A stretch of 64,000 nucleotides of DNA from Paenibacillus periandrae (GTDB lineage Bacteria > Bacillota > Bacilli > Paenibacillales > NBRC-103111). Of this stretch, positions 59,763-64,000 are shown piece after piece; position 1 is the stretch's first letter; every line of letters starts with the position of its first letter. The position numbers and the translations under genes are program-made. The stretch covers positions 1 to 64,000 of the forward strand of contig NZ_JAJNMU010000033.1 in the NCBI RefSeq assembly GCF_022458865.1, given 5' to 3'. The notes below the pieces were generated by a model. The model saw only the letters and a program-made list of their open reading frames with translations, did not search any database and was not told the origin of the DNA.

Positions 59763-60758
59763 CTACTCCTCCATACCTTCCAATTCCTCCATCGTCGGCA
59801 GCGCAGCGAACACACCATGACGCGTCGTTGTCATGGCACCTGCTTTATTGGCAAAAGAAAAGATCGAACGCACCTGCTCTTCATCGTTCAATATGGTTTC
59901 GATCTTTTCTCCAGTCGCTCCATGCTCCGCAAGCTTGAGCAGCATCGCACCGACAAAGCTGTCACCGGCTCCAGACGGATCAACCGATTTGACACGAATG
60001 CCCGGGATCGAGGTCATGGCCTGGCGGGTAACAACACAGCAGCCATATTCACCTAAAGTGACGACAATCACCTTGGCCCCCATATCCAGCAGCAGCTGGA
60101 CGGCTTCCGCAGGTTCCAGGCCAGTAAGAGCCGCAGCATCTTCCTCATTAATCTTCACGATATGGGCTGTCCCGATATGATTTCGCAGGTCCTGCCGCAT
60201 CGTTTCCTTATCGGGCCATAGAAAGGCACTCGAATTGGGACAGCAGCAGGTCAGACCTCCAGCCGCTTTAATACGGCGTGCCACTGCCAGAGCCGAGGTC
60301 TGTGACAATCCTTCATTAAGAGGCGCAGATCCATAATGATACACAGCAACGTCATCCAGCCAGGCTTCATCGAATTCTGCCAGCTTCGAGGTCTTATCGT
60401 TCACACTTGTCTCTTGATCAGACTCCAGTCGAATTCCAAAATTATCGTCTTGAGCTCCACTCCACTCCGTCCTTGCCACACTATCCCTCGCCGCATCCGT
60501 CCCGACGAGTGCAGCCTCCACCCCGGCAGCCTTAAGCTCGCTGTGCAAATACAATCCGGACGCATCGTTCCCGATCTTTCCTATATAACGCGAATCACCG
60601 CCAAGCTTCGCTATAGCCGCCGCTACATAGGCAGGTGTTCCTCCACTAGCGGTCTGAATAGCGGAATCAACCCCATCCGATTGTTCCTGATCCGTGAGGC
60701 TATATCCCGTCAATAGCTCTCCATAGCAAACTATTTTTTTGGGTCTCAATGTAAACAT
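59763..60758 (-). CDS. PfkB-family carbohydrate kinase
   Basis: A 331-aa kinase from ATG 60758 (AGGAGGG upstream at ~9 nt; an open N-terminal extension of 35 codons lacks a site). N-terminal GELLTGYS, ASGGTPAYVAAAIAKLGG (sugar binding) and the C-terminal signature VDPSGAGDSFVGAML with catalytic Asp are intact. Fructokinase or 2-keto-3-deoxygluconate kinase are the likely roles. Confidence 0.92.
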   Translation of the reverse strand: MFTLRPKKIVCYGELLTGYSLTDQEQSDGVDSAIQTASGGTPAYVAAAIAKLGGDSRYIGKIGNDASGLYLHSELKAAGVEAALVGTDAARDSVARTEWSGAQDDNFGIRLESDQETSVNDKTSKLAEFDEAWLDDVAVYHYGSAPLNEGLSQTSALAVARRIKAAGGLTCCCPNSSAFLWPDKETMRQDLRNHIGTAHIVKINEEDAAALTGLEPAEAVQLLLDMGAKVIVVTLGEYGCCVVTRQAMTSIPGIRVKSVDPSGAGDSFVGAMLLKLAEHGATGEKIETILNDEEQVRSIFSFANKAGAMTTTRHGVFAALPTMEELEGMEE

Positions 60759-60821
60759 ACCGATGCACCCTCCTATATTACTTTTCCCCTTAATTGAATT
60801 AGGTCTTAAGAACCTTTCATT

Positions 60822-60850
60822 TATATAATCATAGCACAAAATGTTACCAA
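60822..60850 (-). promoter_or_regulatory. promoter of the PfkB gene
   Basis: Minus strand TTGGTA (60845-60850), 17-nt spacer, TATATA (60822-60827), 65 nt before the start. Confidence 0.5.
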
Positions 60851-61009
60851 AGGTATAAGACATTCCTCATTGCTTGTTGTTCATAAATCCTCCACAAGAT
60901 GAGCAGTGACCACATTGACAACCGCCTCAAACCATAGTACGATTTGGACTAACCAAAGTCACAGGTAGACCTTACCTGCATTTTCTTAAAAATAAGGGAG
61001 ACCGACAGC

Positions 61010-61381
61010 ATGCCTTATTTGCGCTTCAAAGGATTTTCCAACGAATATTTACACTCCGTCGCACCTCGTCTAATAGAAGAATTTGCTCAGCTTGTTCAAA
61101 TCGACAAAAGTATGGTCAAGATCGAAACCCTGCTCACGGAAGCTATCTCACAGGTGCCGCTTAGTCTGGAGATTTTGTTATTCCCCAGAAAACAAGAGGT
61201 TCATGACGCTGTAGCAGCCAAGTTTAATCAAATCCTGCGGGAGTCCGGCTATGAGCATGTTCATATCTTCTTTATTTTGTTGAGTCCCTATGTTTATTAT
61301 AAAAATGGTGAGCCTATAGCACACCGTCAAGCTGATGAAGATACGGAGCCTGCCTTCAAACATAAATTAGAGCTATCCTGA
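61010..61381 (+). CDS. DUF1904 domain-containing protein
   Basis: A 123-aa cytoplasmic protein with MPYLRFKGF at the N terminus, VPLSLEILLFPRKQE in the middle and IFFILLSPYVYYKNGE at the end, the DUF1904 pattern. This family has a tautomerase-like small fold and unknown function. RBS AAGGGAG. It is monocistronic with a terminator. Confidence 0.9.
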   Translation: MPYLRFKGFSNEYLHSVAPRLIEEFAQLVQIDKSMVKIETLLTEAISQVPLSLEILLFPRKQEVHDAVAAKFNQILRESGYEHVHIFFILLSPYVYYKNGEPIAHRQADEDTEPAFKHKLELS

Positions 61382-61387
61382 ATTTCA

Positions 61388-61430
61388 AAACGATTGCCCT
61401 CCCTATTCACGAGCGGCGCAATCGTTTTTT
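61388..61430 (+). terminator. terminator after the DUF1904 gene
   Basis: AACGATTGC, loop of ~20 nt, GCAATCGTTTTTT. Confidence 0.85.
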
Positions 61431-61629
61431 ATTCGTCTACAATTTGCGCTTGCAGCCACAGTACAAGCTTCTGGCTCGTAAAACCCCATTGCTCTGCGGC
61501 CGTTATCCCAGCAATCCCATCGCCTTTCTAGGGCCAATAGCTGCCAAATTGGGCATGCTTGACCGCATAACGTGCTGACATCACACCGACGAGTGAATGA
61601 CCTCCTAAATTGATTCGGACTTTCAGCAG
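61429..61629 (-). pseudogene. decayed alpha/beta hydrolase remnant
   Basis: The minus strand in one frame reads LLKVRINLGGHSLVGVMSA then RYAVKHAQFGSYWP, a TAG stop, and KGDGIAGITAAEQ to the TAA at 61429. The first part matches the nucleophile elbow of PF12695-type hydrolases (GGHSLGGVMAARYA, with one Gly changed to Val). The second matches their C-terminal GNHAQFGSYGPQKGDG. The core between them is missing and Gln is replaced by TAG. No start or rest of the gene was seen. Confidence 0.6.
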
Positions 61630-61636
61630 GCAGCAC

Positions 61637-61664
61637 AAATAACCAGAACCTGAAGGCTCTGGTT
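61637..61664 (-). terminator. hairpin downstream of the LuxR-type gene
   Basis: AACCAGAGCC-TTCA-GGTTCTGGTT on the minus strand, a 10-bp stem, about 95 nt past the LuxR stop. Only a weak T tract (ATTTG) follows, so it may be an mRNA 3' end hairpin rather than a strong terminator. Confidence 0.4.
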
Positions 61665-61757
61665 ACTGCTGCTCACACTATGCTCCTGTACAACTTGTCA
61701 ATTTTGCCGCTTTGCTACTCCACCTCAAGTAACCCAGCCTCTGTTAGACATGCCCGG

Positions 61758-64000
61758 CTAGTCCAGAATACGCAGTTCTCTCGCCCTTGCAATCGCTTGA
61801 GCTCTTCGTTTGATACCCAGCTTGCTGTAGATGTTAAACACATGATTCTTAACTGTTCCTTCTGTTAAACCAAAATGAACTGCGATTTCCTTGTTCGATA
61901 ACCCTGAAGACAACACACGTAAAATCTCGGCTTCACGGTTTGTCAGTGAATCGAGCAAAGGCTGTATGGCTGAGTGTGTCGCTTCATTATAGTTATCCTC
62001 CGGATCCTCCTCGGCTGAAGTGTCCCTGAGAGGCATACCTAGTGATTCCAGATATACCATTCTTGAGAACAGTATATCGAGTACATCCAGCCTATCCTCT
62101 CTGAATATGCCTGATACCAAATTATTTTCCAGATAAAGAATATAAGGATGTCGCTTTCCCGGATGCGGAAGTGTCATGCACAATATGGATCGCGGCTGAC
62201 TGCCACGAATGTAGGGATCTGTCATATATGGACTCAATGAGGCATTTGCCAGAACGACTCGCTCGGCTGTACGCACCACATAACGAACAACCGTAGCCGC
62301 ATAGTCAGCTCGCTCCGCTTCAACGACTGGTTGAATTCCTATTGCTGCCTCTATGGTAAACAACGCCCCCTCGGCATTGCTCATACTCAGCACATATCCT
62401 TTACCCGCACCTGCATAACGGATCGCCGACTCCAGAAAACGCTCCATAAGGCTGCCCTCTCCAACACCGCCTGGCCAGCCGGCAGCCTGCTTCATCACCG
62501 ATTTGTCGATGTCTCTGAACAGTAAATACTCCCGTTCATCCTCATCCACATCATCAACACTGTATTCATCCGATCTATGTTCGTAATGAGTCATCGACAG
62601 CTCCAGTGGTCGGGAAGAAATTTCCTTTTCTTGGGCTGCTGAACCATCCGCATAGGCAGACAGTCCTGAGTAATGCTCACGAAGCTGCTTGGCCTTGGCA
62701 ATCGCCCCCCACCGTGAGTAAGCAGAGCAAGCCTCGGCTAGAATAGCATCGGCTGCTGTCAATATCCCGGACATCCGATACCAGCTGGACATCCGTTCGC
62801 ATACCAAAGCCTCAATCATCACGTTTCTTTCCTCACGTGCAGCTGTCAGTGCATGCTCATAACCACTCGTCACAGCCAGCTTATCACCTTTGACCCGCAT
62901 GGTTTCCGTCAGGATCAGCAGGTAAGACGCAGACCGCTGAACGTCTCCCTCAGTCCATTTTTTCATCGAGCGGAGCTGCTTGCCCAATTCCGTTCGAATA
63001 CTTCGTTGTTCGTCCAGGGGCGCCTCTTCATACAAGGATGCTAATGAAAGGGACTGATAAAAATGCTGCTTGCGGAGTTGAAACAAGGTTAATTGATGGG
63101 AGTTGAACTTCGTACGCTCTACCCAGCTCAATGCTTCTCGGTAAGCTCCATTTAAGTAGGCGATCTGGATTTTCGAGGTGCAAGCATAAAAAGCCTGATT
63201 TTTCTGTGTCACATTGGAAAGATCCCCGTTCATCAGCTCATCCAGCTCCATATGGACACCAGGCTTACCTTCCAATTCATCTATATAGCTGCGAGTAATT
63301 CGCAGCAGGTTCCGTGTAACCTCATCCAGCAGCGGCCAAGAGGTGGCTTCATAAACAGAAACGCATGCAGACAAATCGCGCAAGTCACCAGTGTGATTGA
63401 GAATACGCAGAGATACTGAAAATCCGGCAAAGGTCAAATCCCCGGATTCCAGACCATAGCGAGCAGATTTTTCAAAATGCTCTGCGGCTTTAATCGGATC
63501 GCGGTATTGCTCAATGAGACCAGCTGCAAAATGCAGCCGGCATTTAAAGCTCGTGTTCTCAAATTGAGCCGATAACTGAAAAGCGACATCCAGCAGTTGA
63601 TAAGCAAAGCTGTAGCGATTAAGCGCTATGCCCTGGATCATCGCGAAAGCAACGAGCATAAACGTAAAAGCTTCGTTATTCCCATGCTGCAGTCCATAAC
63701 GAACGAATTTGGCATACAGCAAAGCAGCAACCTCAGGATTGGAAATAAATGCGGAGGCTGCAATAGCCATGACCAAATCGGACAAGGCACGATGCATCGG
63801 ATCCGTACTGATAGGCAGCTCCTGCAGCTCTGCACCTTTACGCTTCAAGGCCCAGAACGTTCTGATCATTTCATGTCCAATAACGGCTTTGGACGGCTTC
63901 GCGGAAATACTCCAGCCGAGCTCCCCAAGTCCTTGCAGTCCGACAGCCACAGCTTTATCTTCTTGTTTCAGATAAGCGTACATAGCCACCCGAATCAAAT
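61758..64000 (-). CDS. large LuxR-type regulator, C-terminal part (cut by window edge)
   Basis: The frame is open to the right edge, so the N-terminal part is missing; about 747 residues are visible. Residues ~110-430 are TPR-like helices (LIEQYRDPIKAAEHFEKSARYG), as in large signalling ATPases. A GAF-like domain (~525-650, FLESAIRYAGAGKGYVLSMSNAEGALFTIEAAI) follows. The C terminus is a LuxR/GerE HTH (NREAEILRVLSSGLSNKEIA; TVKNHVFNIYSKLGIKRRAQ). Related proteins start with a kinase-like or AAA ATPase domain. Confidence 0.85.
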   Translation of the reverse strand, partial: LIRVAMYAYLKQEDKAVAVGLQGLGELGWSISAKPSKAVIGHEMIRTFWALKRKGAELQELPISTDPMHRALSDLVMAIAASAFISNPEVAALLYAKFVRYGLQHGNNEAFTFMLVAFAMIQGIALNRYSFAYQLLDVAFQLSAQFENTSFKCRLHFAAGLIEQYRDPIKAAEHFEKSARYGLESGDLTFAGFSVSLRILNHTGDLRDLSACVSVYEATSWPLLDEVTRNLLRITRSYIDELEGKPGVHMELDELMNGDLSNVTQKNQAFYACTSKIQIAYLNGAYREALSWVERTKFNSHQLTLFQLRKQHFYQSLSLASLYEEAPLDEQRSIRTELGKQLRSMKKWTEGDVQRSASYLLILTETMRVKGDKLAVTSGYEHALTAAREERNVMIEALVCERMSSWYRMSGILTAADAILAEACSAYSRWGAIAKAKQLREHYSGLSAYADGSAAQEKEISSRPLELSMTHYEHRSDEYSVDDVDEDEREYLLFRDIDKSVMKQAAGWPGGVGEGSLMERFLESAIRYAGAGKGYVLSMSNAEGALFTIEAAIGIQPVVEAERADYAATVVRYVVRTAERVVLANASLSPYMTDPYIRGSQPRSILCMTLPHPGKRHPYILYLENNLVSGIFREDRLDVLDILFSRMVYLESLGMPLRDTSAEEDPEDNYNEATHSAIQPLLDSLTNREAEILRVLSSGLSNKEIAVHFGLTEGTVKNHVFNIYSKLGIKRRAQAIARARELRILD

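Noticed and set aside
1..64000. CRISPR arrays, tRNA genes, insertion sequences and prophage genes
   Set aside because: No regularly spaced repeats, tRNA-like cloverleaf, transposase or phage structural protein was recognised on either strand.

Overview
The window looks like a chromosomal segment of a spore-forming Bacillota of the Paenibacillus type. The evidence is a thiL-tsaE-tsaB-rimI-tsaD block next to an rRNA operon, a GerA-family spore germination operon, a sinI/sinR pair, LplABC-type oligosaccharide uptake with a paired AraC-type membrane sensor, and CcpA-like cre sites. Genus is an inference from gene content; species cannot be given. No CRISPR array, tRNA, insertion sequence or phage gene was seen.

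Left part (1-11.2 kb): the 5' tip of a 16S rRNA gene on the minus strand with two tandem promoters, the t6A tRNA-modification operon with ThiL and RimI, a small acidic protein, a cardiolipin synthase, then a four-gene germinant receptor operon (A, C, a small D-like subunit, B). From 11.3 to 17.3 kb lie a HAD phosphatase, a DUF4173 membrane protein, a small unknown protein, an SgrR-like regulator and a secreted TIM-barrel-like protein.

Middle part (17.3-27.6 kb): a minus-strand membrane cluster (GT-C-like protein, divergent PAP2 phosphatase, SMR-like small transporter, UbiA-type phosphoribosyltransferase) resembling polyprenyl-phosphate-ribose donor synthesis. It diverges from a plus-strand cluster of HEAT-repeat membrane protein, processive GT2 polysaccharide synthase, a degenerate GGDEF plus degenerate receiver protein, and a membrane-anchored clan GH-A-like protein. 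This second cluster looks like an undescribed exopolysaccharide system, comparable in logic to B. subtilis ydaJKLMN. A sinI-sinR pair sits directly downstream; the 50-aa sinI is easy to miss. The promoter region of the cluster carries motifs matching the SinR operator GTTCTYT. Together these suggest a biofilm locus with its own regulators.

28-41.6 kb: glutamate synthase (gltD, gltB), thymidine kinase, a small zinc ribbon, glycolate oxidase GlcD/GlcF with a divergent FadR-type GntR regulator and a palindromic operator, a ROK kinase and a zinc alcohol dehydrogenase. 41.7-56.2 kb: a polysaccharide utilisation region with a secreted beta-helix protein, a SurA-like protein, a solute-binding lipoprotein, two permeases, an AraC membrane sensor, a CsoR-type regulator, a Gfo/Idh/MocA oxidoreductase, a second AraC regulator and an FAD-dependent oxidoreductase.

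56.3-64 kb: a cyclic-di-GMP-I riboswitch with an intrinsic terminator controls a FapA/DUF342 protein and an HD-GYP phosphodiesterase, whose reading frame appears to lack a standard start codon. Then come a PfkB sugar kinase, a DUF1904 protein, a decayed alpha/beta hydrolase remnant, and the C-terminal part of a large LuxR-type regulator that runs off the right edge. Cyclic-di-GMP (riboswitch, HD-GYP, degenerate GGDEF) and SinR are the recurring regulatory themes.
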